DNA of 64,000 nt from Pedobacter sp. R20-19 (lineage in GTDB: Bacteria > Bacteroidota > Bacteroidia > Sphingobacteriales > Sphingobacteriaceae), in contig NZ_JCKI01000002.1 in NCBI RefSeq assembly GCF_000708265.2, forward strand, positions 558,001-622,000. Reading direction: 5' to 3'. Of this stretch, positions 52,275 to 61,481 are shown one piece after another. Made by a program: the position numbers and the translations under genes. Position 1 is the first letter of the stretch. The number at the start of each line of letters is the position of its first letter. The notes beneath the pieces are model-generated. The model searched no databases. It was given only the letters and a program-made list of their open reading frames with translations, and was not told where the DNA came from.

Positions 52275-52943
52275 ATGGACAATAGAGTAAAAAAAGCGCT
52301 GGTCGCATCACTAAATAAATATGCTGAAGTAGCAGCAATTAATGTTGAAGGTTTTGAAACGGAGTTACTGGCTGCGTTTGAACTTGATACCAAATTCTTG
52401 GATAAAGTAGTTGCATTTGATGCTGTTTTTGATGCTCACCCTAAATTTGAAGAATTACGTGAAGTGTTTTTCGATTTGCTAATGGTGAATTTCTTTAGCA
52501 GTGATGTTCAAAAACTGGAAGATGACTATCTGGAAAGTGATGAGTGGGCAAAAATTGAAGAAGAAACCATTGATAGGGGGACGGAATTATTGAATCTTTT
52601 GCTTTACATCAAAGAGTGTAAGGATGAAGATATTGATCCTGAATTGGGTGATTTCCTCAAAGAATTTTTATTGGTAGAAGATGATGAATTTCAGGATGAG
52701 TTTGAAATTTATGAAGAAATGATCAGTAATCAGCAATTGGCTGAAGGCAGTGTGGAGGAAATTTGCAAAACTGCACCAACCTTAAATATCAGTGAAGAAA
52801 TGCAGGAATTGTTTGTTCCTTTTATGGCATTTTTCCTTGATGTAGAGGGAAGCGCAACTACTACTAAAGAAATAATTCAATTTAGCAGTAACAAATCGTT
52901 CGATTCTGCTACTTATATATTAATTACAACGATTAATAACTAA
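52275..52943 (+). CDS. Hypothetical acidic protein, 222 aa
   Basis: Starts MDNRVKKALVASLNKYAEVA at ATG 52275; an upstream GTG at 52239 is less likely. The protein is very acidic and almost wholly helical (LEDDYLESDEWAKIEEETIDRG, YIKECKDEDIDPELGDFLKEFLLVEDDEFQDEFEIYEEM), with no membrane part or signal. I do not recognise it. It is followed by a DUF4199 gene after 16 bp, so the two are probably co-transcribed. Confidence 0.7.
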   Translation: MDNRVKKALVASLNKYAEVAAINVEGFETELLAAFELDTKFLDKVVAFDAVFDAHPKFEELREVFFDLLMVNFFSSDVQKLEDDYLESDEWAKIEEETIDRGTELLNLLLYIKECKDEDIDPELGDFLKEFLLVEDDEFQDEFEIYEEMISNQQLAEGSVEEICKTAPTLNISEEMQELFVPFMAFFLDVEGSATTTKEIIQFSSNKSFDSATYILITTINN

Positions 52944-52959
52944 ATTAAACTTCATTACA

Positions 52960-53529
52960 ATGGACAAAAGTGCTCAAATTTCCCAGTTATCTCTTAAGTA
53001 TGGTTTTATACTCGCTGCTGTCTCGGTGGTAATTTCTCTTACCATGCATTTCATCAATCCGGTTTTGGTTTACACTAATGTGATGGCCTCAATTGGTATT
53101 TTTATTGTTTTTATTGCGCTCTTAGTGGTTTCAGGTATCAACATCCGTAAGGAAATTGGCGGCTTTTGGACATTTGGAGAAGCATTTAAAGCCTTTTTAA
53201 TTATTTCATTAATTCTTGCGATTACAGCTACACTTTACAATTTTATTTTGATGAAGTTAATTGATCCTGATCTTCCGGCAAAAGCTGCGGCCGCTATTGA
53301 AGATGCTCAAAGAGCGATGATGGCAAAATTTGGTTTAGGTAATGATGAAATTGATGAAGCAATGGCAAAGGCTGGCAATATGCAGGAAAAACTAGAGCCT
53401 AGTTTTAAGAATACTTTCACCAGTTTTGGGGTTTCTATTGCATCATATGGTGTAATTTCATTAATTCTAGCTGCGATCTTGAAAAAGAAACCACCGGTTG
53501 TTTTTAATACTTTCCCTACGGAAGGTTAA
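52960..53529 (+). CDS. DUF4199 family membrane protein
   Basis: 189 residues with four hydrophobic segments at about 14-32, 37-57, 75-95 and 150-170. The arrangement YGFILAAVSVVISLTMHFI, GINIRKEIGGFWTFGEAFKAFLIISLILAITATLYNFIL and the C-terminal GVISLILAAILKKK is typical of Bacteroidota DUF4199 proteins. No function is known. The gene probably shares a transcript with the upstream acidic protein. Confidence 0.82.
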   Translation: MDKSAQISQLSLKYGFILAAVSVVISLTMHFINPVLVYTNVMASIGIFIVFIALLVVSGINIRKEIGGFWTFGEAFKAFLIISLILAITATLYNFILMKLIDPDLPAKAAAAIEDAQRAMMAKFGLGNDEIDEAMAKAGNMQEKLEPSFKNTFTSFGVSIASYGVISLILAAILKKKPPVVFNTFPTEG

Positions 53530-53545
53530 TTTTTATAAAATTTTG

Positions 53546-53594
53546 AACGTGCAGGTTTTATCATTTAATTTGATGAAATTTGCACGTTTTATTT
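53546..53594 (+). terminator. Hairpin after DUF4199 gene
   Basis: AACGTGCA pairs with TGCACGTT, with an inner ATCA/TGAT stem, followed by TTATTTTG. It lies 17 bp after the stop codon. Confidence 0.6.
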
Positions 53595-53599
53595 TGCAC

Positions 53600-53634
53600 A
53601 AACCTCACAGGTTTTTAAAACCTTTGAGGTTTAA
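53600..53634. repeat. AAACCTCA...TGAGGTTT palindromic repeat
   Basis: AAACCTCA / TGAGGTTT arms enclose a second palindrome AGGTTTTTAAAACCT. I recall this short element as recurrent in Bacteroidota genomes. It ends 10 bp before the glycosyltransferase ATG, so it would sit in its leader. Confidence 0.65.
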
Positions 53635-53643
53635 ATATTAGAA

Positions 53644-54594
53644 ATGGATATATCAGTTGTAGTACCCTTATTCAATGAAGATGAGTCCCTGCCAGAATTA
53701 ACGGCATGGATTGATAAGGTGATGGTGGAAAATAATTTCAGTTATGAAATTGTTTTAATTGATGATGGCAGTACCGATAAATCCTGGGAAGTTATTGAAG
53801 CATTAAGGTTGCAAAATCCAGCAATAAAAGGAATCAAATTCAGGAGGAATTATGGAAAATCTGCAGCGCTGAATGTTGGTTTTGAAGCCACACAGGGCGA
53901 TGTAGTGATTACCATGGATGCTGATTTACAAGACAGTCCGGATGAAATTCCTGAATTATATCGTCGCATTAAGGAAGAAAAGTTAGATCTGATCTCTGGC
54001 TGGAAAAAGAAACGTTACGATCCCATTACTAAAACCGTACCTACAAAATTATTTAATGCCGCAACCCGAAAAATGAGTGGCATTGAATTAAATGATTTTA
54101 ATTGTGGTTTAAAAGCCTATCGTAGCGATGTGATCAAAACCATTGAGGTTTATGGTGAAATGCACCGATACATTCCGGTTATTGCGAAATGGGCTGGATT
54201 TAATAAAATCTCCGAACAAGTTGTAGAACATAGGGCCCGTAAATATGGCACCACCAAGTTTGGCTTTAGCAGATTCATTAATGGCTTTTTAGATTTGCTC
54301 TCTATCTTCTTTGTTGGCAAATTTGGAAAACGCCCCATGCACTTTTTTGGCTCATTGGGTGTATTGAGTTTCTTTGTTGGGATAATCATGTCGCTTTATA
54401 CCTTAATCGAAAAGCAATATCTAATTTGGAATGGTTTAGCCTACCGTGATGTAACTCAACAACCGCTATTTTACCTGTCTTTAGTGGCTATAGTGGTGGG
54501 TTCTCAAATGTTTCTGGCTGGTTTTATTGCCGAACTTTTATCGCGAAACGCACCAGAAAGAAATCAATACCTAATCGAAAAAGAACTTAAATAA
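53644..54594 (+). CDS. Family 2 glycosyltransferase, polyprenyl-phosphate type (GtrB/DPM1-like)
   Basis: 316 residues. GT-A fold motifs: VVPLFNEDESLPEL, IVLIDDGSTDKSWEVIE and ITMDADLQDSPDEIPEL (D-x-D). Two C-terminal membrane segments (HFFGSLGVLSFFVGIIMSLY and FYLSLVAIVVGSQMFLAGFIAELL) fit the group that loads sugar onto polyprenyl phosphate. It is followed by a second family 2 transferase after a hairpin. Donor and acceptor sugars cannot be told. Confidence 0.88.
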   Translation: MDISVVVPLFNEDESLPELTAWIDKVMVENNFSYEIVLIDDGSTDKSWEVIEALRLQNPAIKGIKFRRNYGKSAALNVGFEATQGDVVITMDADLQDSPDEIPELYRRIKEEKLDLISGWKKKRYDPITKTVPTKLFNAATRKMSGIELNDFNCGLKAYRSDVIKTIEVYGEMHRYIPVIAKWAGFNKISEQVVEHRARKYGTTKFGFSRFINGFLDLLSIFFVGKFGKRPMHFFGSLGVLSFFVGIIMSLYTLIEKQYLIWNGLAYRDVTQQPLFYLSLVAIVVGSQMFLAGFIAELLSRNAPERNQYLIEKELK

Positions 54595-54647
54595 GCTTAA
54601 GACTAAAACTTAAAGCAAAATTGCTTTGGTCTTTAGTCTTTAAGCTT
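54593..54647. terminator. Long AAGCTTAAGACT hairpin between the glycosyltransferases
   Basis: AAGCTTAAGACTAAA on the left pairs with TTTAGTCTTTAAGCTT on the right, with AAAGCAA/TTGCTTT inside. It begins at the stop of the first transferase and ends 13 bp before the second. It may end or attenuate transcription. Confidence 0.5.
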
Positions 54648-54660
54648 TCAGCTTCAAGAC

Positions 54661-55629
54661 ATGTTTTTCTCTATCATTATCCCGCTCTATAACCGTCCAC
54701 AAGAAATTGATGAGCTTTTGTATACTTTAACCAAACAAACGTATTTACAGTTTGAAGTATTGGTTATTGAAGACGGTTCTGTTCATGATGCGAAAGCAAT
54801 CGTAGATAGTTATGCCGATCGGCTTGATATTAAATATTATTATAAGGAAAACGCGGGACAAGGTTTTGCCCGCAATTATGCTTTTGAAAGAGCTAACGGA
54901 GATTATTTCATCATTTTTGATTCGGATATCCTGGTTCCTGCAGATTATCTGGAGATCGTAAAAAATTATCTGTATGAACACCAGCTTGATGCCTATGGTG
55001 GTCCGGATGCGGCACATGAAAGTTTTACCCCGGTACAAAAGGCCATCAGTTACGCCATGACTTCCCCGTTTACCACGGGAGGAATTAGAGGAAACAAAAA
55101 GCATGTGGGGCAGTTTCATCCACGAAGCTTTAATATGGGTGTTTCCCGACAGGCATGGGAAAAGGTTGGTGGATTTATTTTACCCAGGTTAGGGGAAGAT
55201 ATTGAATACAGCATTCGCATTCATGAAAATGGTTTTAAAATCGGCTTAATCCCCGAGGCAAAAGTATATCACAAGCGCCGGACAAGCTTCAGTCAATTTT
55301 ACAAACAATTGCACTTTTTTGGCAGGGCGAGAATTAATATTTATAAACACTTTCCGAAGGAATTAAAATTGATCCATTTTTTTCCGGCAGTTGCCACAAT
55401 TGGTATGATGGTAACATTGCTTATGAATATTATTTATCCACCTTTGGCTTATGTTTTAGATTTCATGGTGTTATTATATTTTATGTTGATATTTTTTCAC
55501 TCTTGGTCTGTAAATAAATCTTTAAAAGTTGCATTTTTGAGCATTATATCTTCGTTCATCCAATTAACTGCCTATGGTTTAGGTTTTATACAGGATTTAT
55601 TTAAAAGAGTGATTTTTTCGGGGAAATAA
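54661..55629 (+). CDS. Family 2 glycosyltransferase with C-terminal membrane segments
   Basis: 322 residues. IIPLYNRPQEIDELLYTL, VLVIEDGS, YFIIFDSDILVP (D-S-D metal motif) and LGEDIEYSIRIHENGFKIGLIPEAKVYHKRR (E-D-x-E-Y catalytic region) mark the GT-A fold. Two or three membrane segments at 240-310 anchor it to the inner membrane. A role in envelope polysaccharide is likely. Downstream (55630-55745) is purine-rich non-coding DNA before the next gene. Confidence 0.87.
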   Translation: MFFSIIIPLYNRPQEIDELLYTLTKQTYLQFEVLVIEDGSVHDAKAIVDSYADRLDIKYYYKENAGQGFARNYAFERANGDYFIIFDSDILVPADYLEIVKNYLYEHQLDAYGGPDAAHESFTPVQKAISYAMTSPFTTGGIRGNKKHVGQFHPRSFNMGVSRQAWEKVGGFILPRLGEDIEYSIRIHENGFKIGLIPEAKVYHKRRTSFSQFYKQLHFFGRARINIYKHFPKELKLIHFFPAVATIGMMVTLLMNIIYPPLAYVLDFMVLLYFMLIFFHSWSVNKSLKVAFLSIISSFIQLTAYGLGFIQDLFKRVIFSGK

Positions 55630-55764
55630 AATAGAGAAGAGGAAATAGAGAAGCGAGAATAGGGATTGGGAAATAGATTGGGAAGGGAATATTCAGGGGA
55701 AATTGAAGGAATGATAAGGAAAGTGGAACACCTTTCAACAAAAAAATAAGAATCAGAAATTAAA

Positions 55765-56592
55765 ATGATCAACTATCTAAAAGAAAGTACATTTGCTGTT
55801 AATGATGTGATCCGCAAAGCCTGGAGCATCATGACAAAGCATTATTTTTCTATTGCTACGCTATGTTTTCTGATGTTCATTACTGCGAGCGCATCCAGTT
55901 TAATGGCTTTTTTTATTAAGGATGTAAGCAAGGTACTTAGTTTCTTTATGGTGATTATTTTCATCATGTTATACTTTACCATCAACCTTTCGCTTTTTAA
56001 ATATATTTTTCACCTTATTGATAATGAGGATGAAGACGTTACTATTGTTGGTACGCTCCCGACCAGGCAACAGATTATCAGGTTTTTAGTAGCCACATTA
56101 TATTTTATAGGCTGTATCTTATTTATCGGATTAATCCTTTTTCCAATTTTGTATGTATTGGATCCGGTTTTGCGTTATCTCGTTAAGATTGGCTGGGTAG
56201 AAAGTTTTCAAACCACAGGTGTAGTTATTACACAAATTGCGGTAGGGATTGCGATTCTGGCCTTATTCATCACCTGGTTAAGGATTTCATTTTTTCCTTT
56301 TTTTATTATTGATAAAAATGCACCACCATTTGAATCTATTAAACTTAGTCTGGCCATTACAAAAGGAAACTTCACTAAAATTTTGTTGTTGTTGTTGGTT
56401 TTGGGTGGAGGATATTTAATTTATTTATTTTTTAATCTGTTGCATTGGCCTTTTGTTGCTTTTGTAGTTAACATTTTAAGTTCTTTTATTATTGTTCCCT
56501 TATCCAGCGTAGCCTTAACAGTAGCTTACCGCAAAATTTCGGGAGAATATAAGGGAGATGAACATCCGGATATCTTGCATAATATCGTTTAA
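55765..56592 (+). CDS. Hypothetical multi-pass membrane protein, 275 aa
   Basis: Six predicted membrane segments, for example HYFSIATLCFLMFITASASSL, VIIFIMLYFTINLSLFKYIF, FLVATLYFIGCILFIGLILF and ILLLLLVLGGGYLIYLFF. The layout resembles glycerophosphodiester phosphodiesterase membrane-domain or DUF975-like proteins, but no signature is decisive. It lies between a glycosyltransferase and a GH3 gene on the same strand. The function is unknown. Confidence 0.65.
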   Translation: MINYLKESTFAVNDVIRKAWSIMTKHYFSIATLCFLMFITASASSLMAFFIKDVSKVLSFFMVIIFIMLYFTINLSLFKYIFHLIDNEDEDVTIVGTLPTRQQIIRFLVATLYFIGCILFIGLILFPILYVLDPVLRYLVKIGWVESFQTTGVVITQIAVGIAILALFITWLRISFFPFFIIDKNAPPFESIKLSLAITKGNFTKILLLLLVLGGGYLIYLFFNLLHWPFVAFVVNILSSFIIVPLSSVALTVAYRKISGEYKGDEHPDILHNIV

Positions 56593-56631
56593 GGAAAATC
56601 ATTTTAATTATCCAAAAATCAATCATTAATT

Positions 56632-58131
56632 ATGGGATTAAAAGCAGCATTAAGTAAACCATTTGCGGCATTTGCAGTATGGCAGATCAACAAATGGAAA
56701 AAGAATGCCGTTGTTGCCCAAGATAAAATTCTGAAAAACCTCCTCCTTGAAGCGAAGGAAACAGCTTTTGGTAAAGATCATCATTTTGCTGAAATCAAAG
56801 ACTATCATGATTTTAAAGAGCATGTACCCATACAGGATTATGAGGGGTTGAAACCTTATGTAGACCGTGTGGTAGGGGGCGAGGCAGATGTACTTTGGAA
56901 AGGCAAACCGCTTTATTTTGCTAAAACATCTGGTACCACATCAGGTGTAAAATACATTCCGCTTTCCAAAGAATCGATGCCGGAGCATATTAAAGCTGCC
57001 CGGAATGCTATCCTTACCTATATTCATGAGACAGGAAAAGCCGATTTTGTAAATGGGAAAATGATTTTTCTACAAGGGAGCCCTGTTTTGAATGTTAAAA
57101 ATGGAATTAATGTAGGGCGTTTATCTGGAATAGTAGCCCATCATGTTCCGGCCTATTTGCAAAAGAATCGATTGCCTTCGTATGAAACCAATATTATTGA
57201 AGATTGGGAGGAGAAGGTAGATGCGATTGTTGAGGAAACCCTTCATGAGGATATGACACTGATTTCTGGGATTCCACCCTGGGTGCAAATGTATTTCGAT
57301 AAGCTTACCGAAAAAACAAATGGGAAAAAGATAAGCGAAATTTTCAAAAACTTTAGTCTGTTTATTTATGGAGGGGTGAATTTTGAGCCTTATCGTGCAA
57401 AAATTGAGCAAAGTATTGGTCGTAAAATAGATTCCATTGAAACTTATCCGGCATCAGAAGGATTTATAGCCTATCAGGATGCTCAAAATGACAAAGGTTT
57501 ACTGCTTTTGGCTGATGCAGGAATTTTTTACGAATTTATTCCGGCAGATGAGTATTATAATGAGCACCCAACCAGGCTATCATTGGGAGAAATAGAATTG
57601 GATGTGAATTATGCTTTGGTTTTGAACACTAATGCAGGTTTATGGGGTTATAGTATTGGAGATACGGTAAAATTTGTCTCCAAGAACCCCTATAAAATTG
57701 TGGTCACCGGGCGGATTAAGCATTTTATATCTGCATTTGGGGAACATGTAATCGGTGAAGAAGTGGAGCAGGCGCTATTAAGTGTTGCTAATGCCGAGCA
57801 GGTAGAAATTACAGAGTTTACGGTAGCACCTCAGGTAAATCCGGCAGATGGTGTATTGCCTTATCATGAGTGGTTTGTAGAGTTTTCGACTGCACCAAAA
57901 GATATGGCTGCTTTCAGTAAAAAAGTAGATGAGGCCTTGCAAAAGAAAAATATTTACTATTTTGATTTAATTGAGGGGAACATCCTTCAGCCCTTAATTA
58001 TACGTAGGTTACAAAAGGATGCTTTTGTAAATTACATGAAAAGTGAAGGGAAGTTGGGTGGCCAAAATAAAGTGCCTAGATTGAGTAATGACAGGAAGTT
58101 GGCGGATAGGTTGGAGAAATATATTGTTTAG
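56632..58131 (+). CDS. GH3 family acyl-adenylase-like protein
   Basis: 499 residues. The ATP-binding motif FAKTSGTTSGVKYIPLS and the later YPASEGFIAYQD and LNTNAGLWGYSIGDTVKF regions mark the GH3/ANL superfamily, known from plant auxin-amino acid synthetases and also from many Bacteroidota. Bacterial members probably join a carboxylate to an amine through an adenylate, but substrates are unknown. There is no membrane segment. It ends 10 bp before a REP-like element. Confidence 0.85.
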   Translation: MGLKAALSKPFAAFAVWQINKWKKNAVVAQDKILKNLLLEAKETAFGKDHHFAEIKDYHDFKEHVPIQDYEGLKPYVDRVVGGEADVLWKGKPLYFAKTSGTTSGVKYIPLSKESMPEHIKAARNAILTYIHETGKADFVNGKMIFLQGSPVLNVKNGINVGRLSGIVAHHVPAYLQKNRLPSYETNIIEDWEEKVDAIVEETLHEDMTLISGIPPWVQMYFDKLTEKTNGKKISEIFKNFSLFIYGGVNFEPYRAKIEQSIGRKIDSIETYPASEGFIAYQDAQNDKGLLLLADAGIFYEFIPADEYYNEHPTRLSLGEIELDVNYALVLNTNAGLWGYSIGDTVKFVSKNPYKIVVTGRIKHFISAFGEHVIGEEVEQALLSVANAEQVEITEFTVAPQVNPADGVLPYHEWFVEFSTAPKDMAAFSKKVDEALQKKNIYYFDLIEGNILQPLIIRRLQKDAFVNYMKSEGKLGGQNKVPRLSNDRKLADRLEKYIV

Positions 58132-58140
58132 ATCTTCATT

Positions 58141-58224
58141 GTCATTGCGAGGAGGCACGACGCGGCAATCTCATTTGAACAAATCAGATTGCTTCAGCTC
58201 ACTCAGGCCCAGCTTCGCAATGAC
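58141..58224. repeat. REP-like element with GTCATTGCGA ends (copy 2)
   Basis: Starts GTCATTGCGAGGAGGCACGA and ends CTTCGCAATGAC, the same ends as 4062-4177. An inner pair GCAATCT...AGATTGC forms a hairpin. It lies between the GH3 gene and dxr. Confidence 0.7.
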
Positions 58225-58290
58225 GAAAACTATAATAATGAATAAATAAAGTGCTTAATTACATTTTAAGCATGATTATATTAAGACGAT

Positions 58291-59451
58291 TTGAAATACA
58301 TAACCATATTAGGTTCTACAGGAAGCATCGGTACGCAGGCACTTGAAGTAGTGCGGGACAATCCATCGATTTTTAAGGTTTCTGTATTATCGGCATTAAA
58401 AAATTCGGAATTACTGGTCCAACAAGCAAAAGAGTTTAAGCCTGAAGTAGTGGTGATTTGCGATGAAAACCAGTATCAGACTGTTAAAGACGCATTGTCT
58501 TCTTTAAACATAAAAGTACTGGCAGGAGAGGAATCTTTATCGGAAGTAGCCAGCTATCCGCAAAGTGATATCGTACTTACCGCTCTAATGGGCTCGGTTG
58601 GCTTAAAACCCACTATAGCAGCCATTAAAGCAGGTAAAAACATCGCTTTGGCGAATAAAGAAACATTAGTGGTTGCGGGTGAATACATTACCGCCTTAGC
58701 AGCCGAACATCAGGTAAAAATTCTTCCGGTTGATTCAGAGCATTCTGCCATTTTTCAGTGCCTGGTAGGTGAGGAACAGAACGAGATTGAAAAGATTTAC
58801 CTTACTGCATCCGGCGGTCCTTTTCTGGGAAAGGGGAAAGATTTCTTATCTACCATTAAAAAAGAACAGGCTTTAAAACATCCCAACTGGGTTATGGGTG
58901 CAAAAATCACCATTGATTCTGCTACTTTGATGAATAAGGGGCTGGAAGTGATTGAAGCCAAATGGTTATTTGATCTTGATGTGGATCAGATTGACGTAAT
59001 TGTTCATCCCCAATCCATTATTCATTCTATTGTGCAATTTACGGATGGTTCTATGAAGGCACAAATGGGGGTTCCGGATATGAAATTACCTATTCAGTAT
59101 GCTATAAATTATCCCGACAGGCTAAAAAACAATTTTAAACGTTTTAATTTTCTGGATTATCCTAATTTAAGTTTTCAGCAAGCGGATAGGGGAACGTTCA
59201 GAAATCTGGATTTAGCTTTTAAAGCTTTAAGAAAGGGAGGGAATATGCCTTGTATCTTAAATGCAGCCAATGAAATTGTGGTGGAGGCATTTTTAAAGGA
59301 TAAGATTGGTTTCCTGGAAATGAGTGATGTGATTGAGCAATGTATGGCTGAAATTAGCTTCACAGAAAAACCACAATTAACTGATTATTTAGAAACTGAC
59401 AAACATAGCCGTATCTTAGCCGGCGAATTAGTAACAAAAAGTAGCATTTAA
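58291..59451 (+). CDS. dxr: 1-deoxy-D-xylulose 5-phosphate reductoisomerase
   Basis: 386 residues from a TTG codon; the first residues (M)KYITILGSTGSIGTQALEVV fit the conserved DXR N-terminus and no ATG is in frame upstream. Other marks: ALANKETLVVAGE, VDSEHSAIFQCL, LTASGGPF, HPNWVMGAKITIDSATLMNKGLEVIEAKWLF and VHPQSIIHS. It makes MEP, the first committed step of non-mevalonate isoprenoid synthesis. rseP follows 28 bp later, a pairing found in many bacteria. Confidence 0.96.
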   Translation: MKYITILGSTGSIGTQALEVVRDNPSIFKVSVLSALKNSELLVQQAKEFKPEVVVICDENQYQTVKDALSSLNIKVLAGEESLSEVASYPQSDIVLTALMGSVGLKPTIAAIKAGKNIALANKETLVVAGEYITALAAEHQVKILPVDSEHSAIFQCLVGEEQNEIEKIYLTASGGPFLGKGKDFLSTIKKEQALKHPNWVMGAKITIDSATLMNKGLEVIEAKWLFDLDVDQIDVIVHPQSIIHSIVQFTDGSMKAQMGVPDMKLPIQYAINYPDRLKNNFKRFNFLDYPNLSFQQADRGTFRNLDLAFKALRKGGNMPCILNAANEIVVEAFLKDKIGFLEMSDVIEQCMAEISFTEKPQLTDYLETDKHSRILAGELVTKSSI

Positions 59452-59479
59452 CATCTAAAATAAAATATTAGTATAGCAT

Positions 59480-60868
59480 ATGAATGGATTGATTATGGCG
59501 GGGCAGCTGCTGCTCGGATTGTCTTTATTGGTAATATTACACGAATTAGGGCATTTCTTGGCAGCCAGAGCATTTGGTATTAAAGTAGAAAAGTTTTATT
59601 TGTTTTTTGATGCCTGGGGTTTTAAACTCTTCAGCTTCAAAAAAGGTGATGTAGAATATGGTGTGGGTTGGCTTCCGTTGGGTGGTTATGTTAAAATTGC
59701 CGGGATGATTGATGAAAGTATGGACACAGAGCAAATGGCTCTTCCTGCTCAACCCTGGGAATTTAGATCTAAACCGGCCTGGCAACGTTTAATTGTGATG
59801 CTTGGCGGGATTATCGTGAATGTTATCGTGGGTATTTTTATTTTCTGGATGCTCACCTTTAACGTTGGTCAAAACTATACTGTAAATGGAAAATTAAATG
59901 ATGGTATTTCAGTTGGCACGCTGGGTAAGGAAATCGGCTTAAAAAACGGAGACCGGATTTTGGCGATTAATGGCAATAAATTAATTCGTTTTGAAGATGC
60001 GATTTCGAGTAAGGTATTGTTTGATGGTGCGCAACTTACCATTTTAAGAGGCAGCCAAACCCTTTATGTTTCTATTCCGGATACGATTTTAAATAAGTTA
60101 TCTAAAAACGATAAGGAGAATTTTATTAGTCCGCGTTACCGCATGGCCAGTGTAGCCACGGTATTGGCACCAGATGAAAAAGCAGATCAGCAATCTTTCC
60201 TGGATCGTATTTTTGGCAGGAAATATGTAAAACCTGTTTACCCGGCTTATGCTGCAGGCATTAAACCTGGTGACAGCATCCTGGCAGTAAATGGGAAAGC
60301 CATTACTTTTTTCGATCAGTTTAAAGATGAGGTTTCATCCAATAAAAATAAGGCAATTTCTGTTCAGGCATTGCGCCAGGGAAAACCAGTTAATTTCAAT
60401 TTAAAAGTGGGTGCTGATGGTACCATCGGGATTGCTCCAAATTTAAAAGCACCGGAAACTGCTCATGTTGATTTCGGCTTTGCAGAATCGCTTCCGGTGG
60501 GAGCGGGTATGGCCTGGAGTACTTTTGTAGATAATGCAAAAGGAATTGGAAAAATGATCACTGGTAAATTGAGTGCGAGGAATATCAGCAGTCCGATTGG
60601 TATTGCAAAAGTTTATGGAAGCACTTTTGATTGGGTAAAATTCTGGACTTTAACCGGCTTAATTTCCATGGCTTTGGCTTTTATGAATTTATTGCCTATT
60701 CCAGGCTTAGATGGTGGCCATGTGGTGTTCTTATTAATTGAGATGGTGCAACGCAAGCCTGTAAGTGAAAAAGTATTGGAGAAAGCGCAAATTGTAGGTT
60801 TCGTGATTTTAATTTGCCTGATGGTGTTTGCTTTTGGTAATGATATCTTAAAATCTTTCGGGAAGTAA
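59480..60868 (+). CDS. rseP: Site-2 metalloprotease RseP
   Basis: 462 residues. The zinc motif HELGH lies in the first membrane helix (LVILHELGHFLAARAFGIKVEKF) and the third ligand Asp is in LLPIPGLDGGHVVFLLIE. Two PDZ domains lie between them in the periplasm (LGKEIGLKNGDRILAINGNK and AAGIKPGDSILAVNGKA). It cleaves membrane-bound anti-sigma or signal remnants. It is co-transcribed with dxr and ends at a strong terminator. Confidence 0.94.
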   Translation: MNGLIMAGQLLLGLSLLVILHELGHFLAARAFGIKVEKFYLFFDAWGFKLFSFKKGDVEYGVGWLPLGGYVKIAGMIDESMDTEQMALPAQPWEFRSKPAWQRLIVMLGGIIVNVIVGIFIFWMLTFNVGQNYTVNGKLNDGISVGTLGKEIGLKNGDRILAINGNKLIRFEDAISSKVLFDGAQLTILRGSQTLYVSIPDTILNKLSKNDKENFISPRYRMASVATVLAPDEKADQQSFLDRIFGRKYVKPVYPAYAAGIKPGDSILAVNGKAITFFDQFKDEVSSNKNKAISVQALRQGKPVNFNLKVGADGTIGIAPNLKAPETAHVDFGFAESLPVGAGMAWSTFVDNAKGIGKMITGKLSARNISSPIGIAKVYGSTFDWVKFWTLTGLISMALAFMNLLPIPGLDGGHVVFLLIEMVQRKPVSEKVLEKAQIVGFVILICLMVFAFGNDILKSFGK

Positions 60869-60886
60869 AACCAAATTTATATTATT

Positions 60887-60931
60887 GCCGCAGCTGGATA
60901 GATTATAATCTGAACAGCTGCGGCTTTTTTT
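60887..60931 (+). terminator. Terminator after rseP
   Basis: GCCGCAGCTG / CAGCTGCGGC, a 10-bp GC-rich stem, followed directly by a run of seven T. It lies 18 bp after the rseP stop. Confidence 0.92.
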
Positions 60932-60944
60932 ATTTATACCTATC

Positions 60945-61481
60945 ATGAGCGAAAACACACAGCAACCTAATTATTTCGAGTTTTACGAATTACCGGTTCA
61001 ATTTAATCCAGATCAAAATGCTGTAAAAGCGAAGTTCTATGCTTTAAGTAAGCAGTTTCATCCAGACTTTTATGCTAATGAGAGCGATGAAAAGCAGCAG
61101 GAGGTACTGGAATTATCTACTTTGAATAATAAAGCTTATCAAACGCTTAGTCATGCTAAAAAGCGATTAAAATATGTGCTTGAGCTGAAGGGGATTGTAG
61201 AAACGGATGAAGGTTACCAATTACCGCAATCTTTCCTGATGGAAATGATGGATGTGAATGAGGCTTTAATGGACCTTGAATTTGAACCTGATGCAGCGAA
61301 ATTGGCTGAGGTTGAAAAAGATATTGATCTTATTGAAAAACAGCTGGAAGATGAATTAAATCATTTGATTGAGGCATTTGATCGTCATCCGGATGATTCA
61401 GAAAAGTTCTTACCTGCTATAAAGGATATATTTTACCGTCAAAAATACACCGCAAGAATTCGTGAACGCTTATCAAAGTGA
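60945..61481 (+). CDS. hscB: Fe-S assembly co-chaperone HscB (DnaJ-like)
   Basis: 178 residues. A J domain (about 8-80) with the HPD motif in SKQFHPDFYANESDEKQQEVLELSTLNNKAYQTL, then the HscB-type C-terminal helical bundle (YVLELKGIVETDEGYQLPQSFLMEMMDVNEALMDL). It recruits the HscA chaperone to the IscU scaffold. No other isc genes are in view. The start codon comes 14 nt after the rseP terminator, so the leader is very short. Confidence 0.92.
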   Translation: MSENTQQPNYFEFYELPVQFNPDQNAVKAKFYALSKQFHPDFYANESDEKQQEVLELSTLNNKAYQTLSHAKKRLKYVLELKGIVETDEGYQLPQSFLMEMMDVNEALMDLEFEPDAAKLAEVEKDIDLIEKQLEDELNHLIEAFDRHPDDSEKFLPAIKDIFYRQKYTARIRERLSK

